From NCBI GenBank assembly GCA_963976435.1, contig CAXBKQ010000016.1, positions 1-64,000 on the forward strand: 64,000 bases of DNA. Reading direction: 5' to 3'. The notes below the pieces were generated by a model that made no database searches, was not told where the DNA came from, and was given only the letters and a program-made list of their open reading frames with translations. Shown here one piece after another: positions 45,920 to 54,225 of the stretch; position 1 is the stretch's first letter, and every line of letters begins with the position of its first letter. This stretch comes from CAKZNE01 sp963976435 (GTDB lineage: Bacteria; Bacteroidota; Bacteroidia; Flavobacteriales; Schleiferiaceae). The translations under genes and the position numbers were made by a program.

Positions 45920-47038
45920 TTAAACCGTTAAAAAATAGGTATCTGGCCTATCATGGTCGAAAATTTCATTTGCCCAAAAAAGAGTAATCAATTCTTCTTC
46001 ACCAACATTAGTAATATTATGGGTATAGCCTGTTGGGATATCCACTACCGTAGGGACTTTTCCATTTACAGGATATTCAATTATTTCCGTCCCATCAATT
46101 TTTCTGAAGCGAATAATGGCTTCACCTCTAATGACCAAAAACTTTTCTGTTTTAGTATGATGAAAATGATTTCCTCTTGTAATTCCAGGTTTTGTGGTAG
46201 AAACAAATATTTGCCCGAAATCCTCTGATTTAATCCATTCAAAAAGGTCGCCACGATTATCCACATTGAGCTTCATTGGATAGGAAAATTTATCCTTAGG
46301 CAAGTAGGATAAGTAGGTGCTATAAAGATATTTGGTTAAAGTATCTCCAACCTTTGGCGCTCGTAAATTCTCTCTGTTTTTTGGGAAAGAACTAATGGTT
46401 TCTGCCAAAAAGCCTAGGCTCACTTCAAATTCGGTTCTTACTTTAGCCCTTGTTAATTTTTCTATGTCTTTGGCAGACATCCAAGTCAACAATTCAGCAA
46501 TTACATCATCAATATAAACAACAGGAAAGGAGAAATTCGGATCTCTAATTTCCAACTCTTTACCATTGGCAACATTATAGCAGAAAGTAGAAATTACTGA
46601 ATTATAATTTGGTTTAGACCATTTTCCAAAAACACCTGGCAATCGATAAATAACGGCATTTACAATACCATTATCACTTGATTTGCTTAGGAGCTCTTCT
46701 GCCTCAAGCTTGCTTTTCCCATAAGGGTTGTCCATTTCCGCTTGAGTGGATGATGTGATTACGAAAACTGGTTTTTTCTCAGGCTGTAAATCTTCAATAG
46801 TCTTTAGTAATTGGGCAGTAAGACCACTGTTCCCGATTGAAAACTCCTCCTCATTCTTAGGACGATTTACACCCGCTAAGTGATAAATGAGCTCGGCATC
46901 TTTTAGGATTTCGCTAAACTCTTCAGCCTTGGTTTCCCTAGTGATAGATTGCAGCTCTAGGTTTTCAATTCTATTGAGATGTGCTAATAAATTCTTTCCT
47001 ACAAATCCATTGGCACCTGTAACAACTACTTTTTTCAT
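45920..47038 (-). CDS. CapF/FnlB-like bifunctional reductase-epimerase (SDR plus cupin)
   Basis: CapF takes the CapE product and, with its cupin and SDR domains, epimerises and reduces it to UDP-6-deoxy-L-TalNAc. The 372 residues have an N-terminal SDR domain with VTGANGFVGKNLLAHL and PYGKSKLEAEELL (Tyr-x3-Lys site), and a C-terminal cupin with TRGNHFHHTKTEKFLVIRG, where the His residues bind zinc, and DIPTGYTHNITNVG. This fusion is diagnostic of CapF/WbjC. The start overlaps the end of the CapE-like gene as ATGA. Confidence 0.92.
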   Translation of the reverse strand: MKKVVVTGANGFVGKNLLAHLNRIENLELQSITRETKAEEFSEILKDAELIYHLAGVNRPKNEEEFSIGNSGLTAQLLKTIEDLQPEKKPVFVITSSTQAEMDNPYGKSKLEAEELLSKSSDNGIVNAVIYRLPGVFGKWSKPNYNSVISTFCYNVANGKELEIRDPNFSFPVVYIDDVIAELLTWMSAKDIEKLTRAKVRTEFEVSLGFLAETISSFPKNRENLRAPKVGDTLTKYLYSTYLSYLPKDKFSYPMKLNVDNRGDLFEWIKSEDFGQIFVSTTKPGITRGNHFHHTKTEKFLVIRGEAIIRFRKIDGTEIIEYPVNGKVPTVVDIPTGYTHNITNVGEEELITLFWANEIFDHDRPDTYFLTV

Positions 47039-48045
47039 AAAGTTTTTAATTCTTCCTGTACGTGATCTAATTTCAAAACCATTTCTTTAAGCTCTGCATT
47101 AGTCAATTGATAAGTATTATGAGAATGATAATCTTCCAAGGTGCTTACTTTATTATCCCCTTCTGAAAAATATTTATCGTAGTTCAAGTCTCTGTCATCT
47201 GCCGAAACTCTATAATAATCACCTAAATCTTCACTTTTCACCCTTTCTTCTGCGGTGAGTAAGGTTTCATAAAGTTTCTCACCATGACGAGTACCAATCA
47301 CTTTAATTTCATTTTTGGCATCAAATATATCTAGCATCACTTCTGCAAGTTGACGGATTGTTGCGGCAGGGGATTTTTGAACAAATACATCTCCAGAATT
47401 ACCATTTTCAAAGGCGAACATAACCAAGTCAACCGCCTGATCCAAAGACATCATGAACCTTGTCATATCCGGATTGGTAAGGGTTAATGGTTTTCCAGCC
47501 TTTATCTGTTGGATAAATAAAGGAATTACGGAACCTCTGCTGGCCATCACATTTCCATATCTAGTTGCTGTAATAGTTGTAGAATGTGCCACTCTTGATT
47601 TTGCTACGGCTACTTTCTCCATCATGGCTTTGGAAATACCCATTGCATTTATAGGGTAGGCGGCCTTGTCTGTACTAAGGCAAATAACCTTATCTACTCC
47701 ATTTCTAATGGCAGCATTTAATACATTCTCTGTTCCAAGAACATTTGTTTTTACGGCCTCAATAGGATAAAACTCACAGGAAGGTACTTGTTTTAATGCG
47801 GCAGCATGGAAAATATAATTTACACCTTCCATAGCATATTGAAGACTATCCGCATCGCGAACATCGCCAATATAAAATTTGACCTTATCGGATTGTAAGG
47901 CATGACGCATATCGTCTTGTTTTTTCTCATCTCTGGAGAAAATCCTTATTTCTTTAATATCCGTATTTAAATAGCCCCGTAAAACGGCATTGCCAAATGA
48001 TCCTGTTCCACCAGTAATTAATAGGGTGGCGTTTGATAAATTCAT
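47035..48045 (-). CDS. CapE/FnlA-like UDP-GlcNAc 4,6-dehydratase, 5-epimerase
   Basis: CapE starts UDP-L-FucNAc synthesis by inverting 4,6-dehydration of UDP-GlcNAc. The 336 residues have the soluble SDR form (no membrane helices) with TGGTGSFGNAVLRGYL, RDEKKQDDMRHAL, HAAALKQVPSCEFYP, and the active site STDKAAYPINAMGISKAMMEK with Met in place of Tyr. The C-terminal YRVSADDRDLNYDKYF is found in CapE/WbjB and not in PseB. It is the first gene of the capE-capF-capG-wbuB-like unit, after a 322-base gap that probably holds the promoter. Confidence 0.9.
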   Translation of the reverse strand: MNLSNATLLITGGTGSFGNAVLRGYLNTDIKEIRIFSRDEKKQDDMRHALQSDKVKFYIGDVRDADSLQYAMEGVNYIFHAAALKQVPSCEFYPIEAVKTNVLGTENVLNAAIRNGVDKVICLSTDKAAYPINAMGISKAMMEKVAVAKSRVAHSTTITATRYGNVMASRGSVIPLFIQQIKAGKPLTLTNPDMTRFMMSLDQAVDLVMFAFENGNSGDVFVQKSPAATIRQLAEVMLDIFDAKNEIKVIGTRHGEKLYETLLTAEERVKSEDLGDYYRVSADDRDLNYDKYFSEGDNKVSTLEDYHSHNTYQLTNAELKEMVLKLDHVQEELKTL

Positions 48046-48367
48046 GAGAATGATTTAAAATTCATAAAAGTACTTAGGTGTTTATCCTAGTCTATTCAAT
48101 TTTTCTATTACCTTTTTAAAAAGAATAAAGAATGATGTTCATTTTTTCAAAGCTTTTCAAAGTGTTTTTTGGAGAATTTCATAATCTTTCAAAACCTCAT
48201 CAGGATTCATATTCACCTCTTCAAAATACCCAAGGTAAAAATCTGATAAACAAACACTTAAATTCCATTTTACAGGAATTCAATTGAAGCTCAAATCTAC
48301 ATTTATTTTCTTATTAACAAAATTCTTCATTAAGCCTGCTGACCTATTAAGACAGAGCATAATTATT
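48046..48367. other. 322-base non-coding gap inside the polysaccharide cluster
   Basis: It separates the GT4 gene at 48368 from the FucNAc unit. I saw no coding frame, RNA or terminator-like hairpin. It is AT-rich and holds a short direct repeat (TTTTCAAAG twice near 48144-48162). A promoter for the CapE-like gene is expected here but no clear box was found. Confidence 0.45.
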
Positions 48368-49546
48368 TTAATTTTCTGACCTTAAATGATTTTGGTAAAT
48401 GTCAAATACATCGTTTGCAATTTCTACAACATTGTGATTTGCCCTAAACTTTTTAATACAGGCTTGCCCCATTTCTTCTACAAATTCTGGAGATTCTGAC
48501 AAATTCACAATACTCTCTTCTAATTTCTTTTGCTGTCCAAATTTTACAATAATACCTGTCTTTTCATGCTTTACAATATCCTCAACCTTATCATGTAATG
48601 TAATTATGGAAGGCACTCCATAGGCACCAGCTTCAAAAACGGATCTGGAAGGTTCGTTCATATGGATGGGCAATAACAATGCATCCACATTGGCAAATAA
48701 TTCATTTGTTGGAACTATTTGACCCAAGAGTTGAACATTTTTTAAATGATGTTTGGCAATAGCATTATCCATCCTTTTTTGCCAATCTGGATAAATTCCC
48801 AAGGCATCAAGGATTCTTCCTTTTAAACTTGAGTAAAACTCCTTTGGTTTTACATTAGATCCAGCTACCACAAATTTAATTGTACTCTTATCTTTAAGGT
48901 TTATTGCTGCCTTAATAAGCTCTCCAATTCCTTTTTGGCTAAGAAAATTAGATAAAAACAAAATCCTAAATTTATCGGATTTCACTTTGGGGAGCACTTC
49001 ATTAAACACGCTTGAAACGGGATTGTAAATCAATGACTTTTTCACAACCCTATCCATAACCTTCAAAACGCTCCCATCAATACAAATAAGGTGATCAACA
49101 TATTTATTGATCTTTTTTGCGGCAAATTTATTGAAGGCAGGATAATTTGAGTTTGCCACTACCCTGCAATGCATAATTACAGGGATATTGAAATTTTTCT
49201 TTAAAGTTTTGGCAGTAGTAAAAAGGCCTCCTTCATTCAGGTGGATAATATCAGGATTATGTCTTTTTACTAAATCATTTACCCATGTTTTTGATTGTGG
49301 CTTTAAATATTCAAGTAAGAATCTTAGGTATAAAAATTTTACACCGCTTACGGAAACAAACATTCTGGGCGTAGGAATAATTTCTACAGTATCCACAATC
49401 TTTTTAAACCTTTCTACTACAGGCCCTTCAGGTGTTGCCACAACAATTTCAATAGAATGATTCTTCTTTAATTCCGTAAGTAAGTGAATTAAACTATTTG
49501 ACGCTCCTCCTGTGTCTCCACAATGATGGATGTATAGAACCTTCAT
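48368..49546 (-). CDS. glycosyltransferase family 4
   Basis: This 392-residue GT-B transferase shows YIHHCGDTGGASNSLIHLL in the N-terminal domain, VIMHCRVVANSN, and the C-terminal donor site with RILFLSNFLSQKGIGELIKAA and EPSRSVFEAGAYGVPSII (the E-x7-E pattern). It is cytoplasmic and would add one sugar to the lipid-linked repeat. Donor and linkage cannot be told. It starts 1 base after the aminotransferase stop and so belongs to the diamino-uronic acid unit. Confidence 0.88.
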   Translation of the reverse strand: MKVLYIHHCGDTGGASNSLIHLLTELKKNHSIEIVVATPEGPVVERFKKIVDTVEIIPTPRMFVSVSGVKFLYLRFLLEYLKPQSKTWVNDLVKRHNPDIIHLNEGGLFTTAKTLKKNFNIPVIMHCRVVANSNYPAFNKFAAKKINKYVDHLICIDGSVLKVMDRVVKKSLIYNPVSSVFNEVLPKVKSDKFRILFLSNFLSQKGIGELIKAAINLKDKSTIKFVVAGSNVKPKEFYSSLKGRILDALGIYPDWQKRMDNAIAKHHLKNVQLLGQIVPTNELFANVDALLLPIHMNEPSRSVFEAGAYGVPSIITLHDKVEDIVKHEKTGIIVKFGQQKKLEESIVNLSESPEFVEEMGQACIKKFRANHNVVEIANDVFDIYQNHLRSEN

Positions 49547-49547
49547 A

Positions 49548-50663
49548 TTAAAGGTTGTTATTTGAATAGAATAACTTTATCTTTTCTGCAACGGTATTAA
49601 TCATTTCTTCACTTAGTTCGGGATACATAGGCAAGGATAAAATTTTATTCTCATAAGCAGATGCCACTGGAAAATCGCTCCTTGAATAATTTAAATATTC
49701 ATAAGCTTTCAAATTAGGCAAAGCAGTAGGATAGTGAATTGCCGTTCCGATTCCATTTTCTTTTAAAAATTTTGCCAATTCATCTCTCTTTTCGGCTCGA
49801 ATTACAAAAAGATGATAGGAATGTTTCGAATTTGGTCTAAGTGCCGGAAGGCTAATCTCATCAATTCCTTTCAATACCTTTCTATACCTTTCTGCATTGG
49901 CTATTCTGTTCTCTGTCCAATTTACGATATATGGTAATTTAACACTAAGAACAGCTGCTTGCAATCCATCCAGTCTACTATTTATACCTTCAATCTCATG
50001 CATATGTTTTTTCAAGGCACCATGGCGCGCATACATTCTGCATTTTTTTGCTAGCTCATCATCATTGGTAATAATACAACCTGCATCTCCATAAGCTCCG
50101 AGATTTTTACCAGGGTAAAAGCTAAAGGAACCTGCTAATCCAATGGTACCGGCTCTTTGACCATTAAATTCTGAAAAATGCGATTGAGCACAATCTTCCA
50201 TAACAGGAATATTATGCTTATTGGCTATTTCCATTATCTTATCCATATCACACATTTGACCGTGTAAATGAACAGGGATAATTAATTTGGTATTAGTCGT
50301 TATTGCTGCTTCTAGCAAATCTTCATTAATAGAATAATAATCGGGGTCAATATCCACAAAAACCGGTTTTGCACCAGTCTGAGAAATTGTTTCGGAACTC
50401 GAAATCCAACTATTGGCAACTGTAATTACTTCATCACCCTCACCTATTCCCAGCATTTTCATAACTATAAATAGGGAATCAGTACCATTTGCAGCGGAAA
50501 TACAATGTTTTACTCCATACAGTTTGGCAAATTCCTTTTCAAAGTCCTCAACTACTTTACCACCAATAAAGGCTGTATTGTTTATTACATCGAATATAGC
50601 CTTGTCCATATCCTCCTTAATGGATTGATACTGAACTTTTAAATCTACAAAAGGTACCTTCAT
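49548..50663 (-). CDS. sugar aminotransferase, WbpE/WlbC-like (DegT family)
   Basis: This 371-residue PLP enzyme has VPFVDLKVQYQSIKEDM at the start, AANGTDSLFIVMKML, VANSWISSSETISQTG, PVMEDCAQSHFSEFNG, and the Schiff-base Lys in SFYPGKNLGAYGDAG. The PGKNLGAYGDAG site is that of enzymes forming 3-amino sugars (WbpE, QdtB, FdtB), in contrast to the GNKIITT site of the PglE-like gene at 40271. Together with the Gfo/Idh dehydrogenase and the 2-epimerase it fits formation of UDP-GlcNAc3NA and its manno form. Confidence 0.85.
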   Translation of the reverse strand: MKVPFVDLKVQYQSIKEDMDKAIFDVINNTAFIGGKVVEDFEKEFAKLYGVKHCISAANGTDSLFIVMKMLGIGEGDEVITVANSWISSSETISQTGAKPVFVDIDPDYYSINEDLLEAAITTNTKLIIPVHLHGQMCDMDKIMEIANKHNIPVMEDCAQSHFSEFNGQRAGTIGLAGSFSFYPGKNLGAYGDAGCIITNDDELAKKCRMYARHGALKKHMHEIEGINSRLDGLQAAVLSVKLPYIVNWTENRIANAERYRKVLKGIDEISLPALRPNSKHSYHLFVIRAEKRDELAKFLKENGIGTAIHYPTALPNLKAYEYLNYSRSDFPVASAYENKILSLPMYPELSEEMINTVAEKIKLFYSNNNL

Positions 50664-50791
50664 TTTGTATTTATAGTTTGAGTTAAAATTTGTTTGACTA
50701 ATTAAATTTTAGTCTGTAATTCCTAATGGTTTTAGGTGAAAAGGAAAAATTCAGCTCATTTTCCAGCTTCACTTTCATTTTGGGTTTGATA

Positions 50792-51886
50792 TCAATTATT
50801 GTCTAATTCCAACAATTTGGCAATAATTCTCTCAGCAGTTTTTCCATCCCATAATTCTGGAGTACTTCCTTTTTTCCATTCACCATTAAAAAGTTTTGCC
50901 ATATATGGTGGAACGGCTTTGGGGTCAACACCCAACAATTCATTACTCCCTTCTGTAATGGTTTCAGGACGTTCAGTACTGTCGCGTAAGGTCATACAGG
51001 GAACTCCCATTACTGTGGTTTCTTCGGTAATCCCACCTGAATCAGTAATAACTGCTTTTGCTTTTTCTACCAAATAGTTAAATTCCAAATAACCTAATGG
51101 CTGAATTTTATGTAGTCTTGGATCACTAATTCCCAATCGATCTAAAATCTGCATAGTCCTGGGGTGAACCGGGAAAATTAAAGGTAAATCCCCACTATTA
51201 TCTAGTATGGCCGCTATAAGCTCCTTTAGTTTTTCTTCTTCATCAACATTTGCAGGTCTATGAAGAGTCATTACTATATAATTTCCTTTTGTAAGTCCGA
51301 TTTTATCCCAAATTGGAGGAGCAATAAATTTGTCCCTGAAGCTCAATAGGGTATCAATCATTGTATTTCCAACAAAAAATATAGAATCCTTATTAGAGCC
51401 AAGCTTGATTAAATTGTCGCCAGCTAATTTTGTGGTGGTGAAAAAATAGTCGGAGATACTATCTGTCACCATTCTATTAATTTCTTCGGGCATACTTAGA
51501 TCTCCAGAACGAATTCCAGCTTCTACATGTGCTACCTTAATATTGAGTTTTTTTGCTGCAATGGAGCAGGCCATGGTGCTAGTAACATCGCCAACCACAA
51601 GGCAAAGGTCTGTAGACTCTTTCAGCAATACTTGCTCATAACCTATCATAATTTTGGCAGTTTGCTCGGCTTGTGTTCCACCTCCAGCTCCTAAATTGAT
51701 ATCAGGTTCGGGTATGGCTAATTCTTCGAAAAAGCTACCACTCATATTTTTATCATAGTGCTGACCGGTATGAATAAGTCTATAGCTTATATCATGCCCC
51801 TCTTTTGCGGCTTTAGCTATTGCTTTGGTAATGGGAGCAATTTTAATAAAGTTTGGTCTGGCTCCGGCAATAAGATCGATTTTCAT
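50792..51886 (-). CDS. UDP-sugar 2-epimerase, non-hydrolysing (WecB/WbpI-like)
   Basis: This 364-residue epimerase has AGARPNFIKIAPITKAI, HTGQHYDKNMSGSFFEELAIPEP, GDVTSTMACSIAAKK, HVEAGIRSGDLSMPEEINR and ITDSGGITEETTVMGVPC. It may make UDP-ManNAc from UDP-GlcNAc (WecB) or act as WbpI on the 2,3-diamino uronic acid. The neighbours (a WlbA/WbpB-like dehydrogenase, a WbpE-like aminotransferase) favour WbpI. It is distinct from the CapG-like paralogue at 44771. Gaps of 128 and 102 bases flank it, with no terminator seen. Confidence 0.85.
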   Translation of the reverse strand: MKIDLIAGARPNFIKIAPITKAIAKAAKEGHDISYRLIHTGQHYDKNMSGSFFEELAIPEPDINLGAGGGTQAEQTAKIMIGYEQVLLKESTDLCLVVGDVTSTMACSIAAKKLNIKVAHVEAGIRSGDLSMPEEINRMVTDSISDYFFTTTKLAGDNLIKLGSNKDSIFFVGNTMIDTLLSFRDKFIAPPIWDKIGLTKGNYIVMTLHRPANVDEEEKLKELIAAILDNSGDLPLIFPVHPRTMQILDRLGISDPRLHKIQPLGYLEFNYLVEKAKAVITDSGGITEETTVMGVPCMTLRDSTERPETITEGSNELLGVDPKAVPPYMAKLFNGEWKKGSTPELWDGKTAERIIAKLLELDNN

Positions 51887-51988
51887 ACTTTTTTCTAAAT
51901 ATTTTCAGATAATTGCCGACTTAAAAATTAGTCTTTCCACAATAATATCTCTTGGTGTAATAATATATTAGGCTTTTTGGTTTACGAG

Positions 51989-52747
51989 TCATTTGCTGTA
52001 ATGTTCCTCAGGGATAATGTAATATTTTTTTCCATTCACAATGGTAAATGGTGGTTCAAAGCCTGGCATTGCTGTAGCTCTTACTCTTTTTATCACATCA
52101 CCTTTTATTGGCCCTAGATCAATAGCTTTTAATTGTTGGATATCTTTTCTATAATACAAATTGCTACCTCTTTCCTCAATATAGGACTCTTGACGATGCA
52201 ATTCATAATTTCCTGAAAAGATATCGCCAATATGGTTTTCAAACAATTCTACAGACTTTTGGAAGGTTAGGTCATATAAATCTTTGACCATAAAATTCTC
52301 GGGAATTTCAAATCTGCTTTCAAAAATAATATCTCCATTATCGATTCCTGATTCTAATCGATGCAGAGTAGTCCCAAAAACCTTGGACTCATTAAATATT
52401 GCAAAAGAAAACTGGTTACATCCTCTATATTCTGGCAATGGAGCCATATGTAAATTGATGGCTAAGCTTTTAGCTACATCAATATGTTCTTGTTTTAAAA
52501 TTAGATGGTATTGAACGGAAATAATGAAATCTACATTTTCAAATTCTAATATTTCCTTTAAATTTTCGATAAAAGGAATATTATTTTCATCGGCCAAGGC
52601 TCTAACTGAAAAATCTTTTCCAAACCTTAAATTATCGTTGGAGAGGACAGCAACAATATTGATGTTTAACTCCTTGGAATTGTTTATCAGAAAATTTAAG
52701 GTTTGATAGCCAATGGGTTTTGAACCTAAAAAAAGTACGTTTTTCAT
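51989..52747 (-). CDS. sugar N-formyltransferase
   Basis: This 252-residue enzyme has the methionyl-tRNA formyltransferase fold and would move a formyl group from N10-formyl-tetrahydrofolate to an amino sugar nucleotide. The catalytic Asn-x-His and Asp are visible in SLAINLHMAPLPEYRGCNQFS and ESGIDNGDII; the early VLFLGSKPIGYQTLNFL is the Rossmann start. It is too short for tRNA formyltransferase (about 310) and lacks its C-terminal domain. It begins one base after a free-standing ankyrin gene. The amino sugar made by the WbpE-like aminotransferase is its likely substrate, by context. Confidence 0.88.
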   Translation of the reverse strand: MKNVLFLGSKPIGYQTLNFLINNSKELNINIVAVLSNDNLRFGKDFSVRALADENNIPFIENLKEILEFENVDFIISVQYHLILKQEHIDVAKSLAINLHMAPLPEYRGCNQFSFAIFNESKVFGTTLHRLESGIDNGDIIFESRFEIPENFMVKDLYDLTFQKSVELFENHIGDIFSGNYELHRQESYIEERGSNLYYRKDIQQLKAIDLGPIKGDVIKRVRATAMPGFEPPFTIVNGKKYYIIPEEHYSK

Positions 52748-52748
52748 A

Positions 52749-53147
52749 TTATATTGCTCCTTTACTCAATAAGTAGGAAATCATTTCCTCATCTCCGATA
52801 TCCTTTACATAGTCTAGAACCGTCCAGTTCTTTTTTTTATCTCGAGCATTAATGTCGGCACCCAGGCTTAACACAAAATCTAGAAATCCAAAATTTCTAT
52901 TCTCTAGGCATTTTGTTTTGGCATACATAAAAACTGTAGTACCCTTGGGGTTTGTAGAATTTATATTAGCACCCTTTTCCACCAAAATCTCCAAAGCGGG
53001 TTTATTTTGATTGTATGCCGCCATAATAATAGCGTTCCAACCTTTGTCATTGGGCTGATCAATATTATCAACCTTATCAACAAATTCTTTTGTTTTATGA
53101 ATGTCACCATCCACAATAGAATGCCATAAATTATCGAGACTGTTCAT
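52749..53147 (-). CDS. stand-alone ankyrin-repeat protein paired with the N-formyltransferase
   Basis: This 132-residue protein consists of about three and a half ankyrin repeats: WNAIIMAAYNQNKPALEILVEKGANINSTN, shown here only by its key parts (AAYNQNKPALEILVEKGANI), TTVFMYAKTK with FVLSLGADINARD, and WTVLDYVKDIGDEEMISYLL. It has no signal peptide or other domain. It sits between the dehydrogenase gene (6 bases upstream) and the formyltransferase gene (1 base downstream). In QdtF of Providencia alcalifaciens an ankyrin domain is fused to a sugar N-formyltransferase and binds nucleotide sugar, so this looks like the same two parts as separate chains. The partner role is an inference. Confidence 0.85.
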   Translation of the reverse strand: MNSLDNLWHSIVDGDIHKTKEFVDKVDNIDQPNDKGWNAIIMAAYNQNKPALEILVEKGANINSTNPKGTTVFMYAKTKCLENRNFGFLDFVLSLGADINARDKKKNWTVLDYVKDIGDEEMISYLLSKGAI

Positions 53148-53153
53148 TAAATT

Positions 53154-54170
53154 CTATTCTACAGAACTGTAAATTTTATCAATAATCTCAACGGTTTTTA
53201 AGCCTTCAAAGGAATTAGTACTAATAGCACCACCATTTACCAGAACATCAACAACATTTTCATAAACCTTATCGTGGTTAGACATAGAGCCTTGATAGGT
53301 TCCATAGCTATTTGCCTTATTTCCCACTGGTAAATTATCAATTACAACATCTTCAATATTCTGGTATTCTAATTCATTTAGATATTGACCTCCAATTTTC
53401 ACGGTACCCTTTTCACCAAAGATGGTTAAGGAGCCTTCCATATTTTTACCGTAGCTATTAACAGTATAATTTATAGTACCAATAGCACCGTTGTAAAATT
53501 CTAAGATTACAACACCGGCATCTTCAAATTCCACAATATTTTGATGTTCAAAATTACCTGTGAAAGCCTTGGCTTTTTTTACATCACCTATTATCCAATA
53601 CAATAAATCAATAAAATGACTGAACTGGGTAAACAAGGTCCCACCGTCCATATCTTTGGATCCTTTCCACGAGTCTTTGTAATAGTCTGGGTTTCTATTC
53701 CAAAAGCAGCTTAATTGAACACTAGAAATCTTTCCTAATTTCCCTGCATCCACCAATTCTTTGATTTTACTTACAGGTGGATTAAATCTATTTTGTTTGA
53801 TGGCAAAAAGCCTCTTATTATTTGCTTCAGCGGTTTTGATCATTTCGCCACAGTCATGAACAGAAATGGCCATGGGTTTTTCGCATAAAACGTTAAACCC
53901 AGCATTTAATGAGGAAATGGAGTGGGAAGCATGTAAACCATTTGGCGAACAGATAGAAACAAGGTCGAGTTTATCTTTTTCAGCTTCCAACATGGTTTCA
54001 ATATCATAATAAACCCTAGCGCCGTATTTCTCTCCCATGGCATCAGCCTTATGTTTTTCAATATCACAAACGGCCACTAATTCTCCATTGTTTGAAATGT
54101 GTTCCGCATGTCGATTGGCTATTCTTCCACAACCAACAATTCCAAATCTAAGGTTTTCCACTTTACCCAT
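53154..54170 (-). CDS. Gfo/Idh/MocA oxidoreductase, WlbA/WbpB-like
   Basis: WlbA/WbpB oxidises C3 of UDP-GlcNAc uronic acid so that an aminotransferase can act. This 338-residue protein has the NAD site RFGIVGCGRIANRHAEHI, CSPNGLHASHS, the catalytic Lys in VLCEKPMAISVHDC, KQNRFNPPV and the His in FTQFSHFIDLLYWI, all as in WlbA. It is the first gene of the dehydrogenase-ankyrin-formyltransferase-epimerase-aminotransferase unit. The UDP-GlcNAc 6-dehydrogenase that should supply the uronic acid (WbpA-like) is not in the window. Confidence 0.85.
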   Translation of the reverse strand: MGKVENLRFGIVGCGRIANRHAEHISNNGELVAVCDIEKHKADAMGEKYGARVYYDIETMLEAEKDKLDLVSICSPNGLHASHSISSLNAGFNVLCEKPMAISVHDCGEMIKTAEANNKRLFAIKQNRFNPPVSKIKELVDAGKLGKISSVQLSCFWNRNPDYYKDSWKGSKDMDGGTLFTQFSHFIDLLYWIIGDVKKAKAFTGNFEHQNIVEFEDAGVVILEFYNGAIGTINYTVNSYGKNMEGSLTIFGEKGTVKIGGQYLNELEYQNIEDVVIDNLPVGNKANSYGTYQGSMSNHDKVYENVVDVLVNGGAISTNSFEGLKTVEIIDKIYSSVE

Positions 54171-54225
54171 ATTTTATTTCTATAAACCAAAAAGGACAGC
54201 CCTTTTCGATAATTTTAATATTAAA

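Noticed and set aside
51989..52747. Methionyl-tRNA formyltransferase
   Set aside because: It lacks the C-terminal tRNA-binding domain and sits in a sugar-nucleotide unit.
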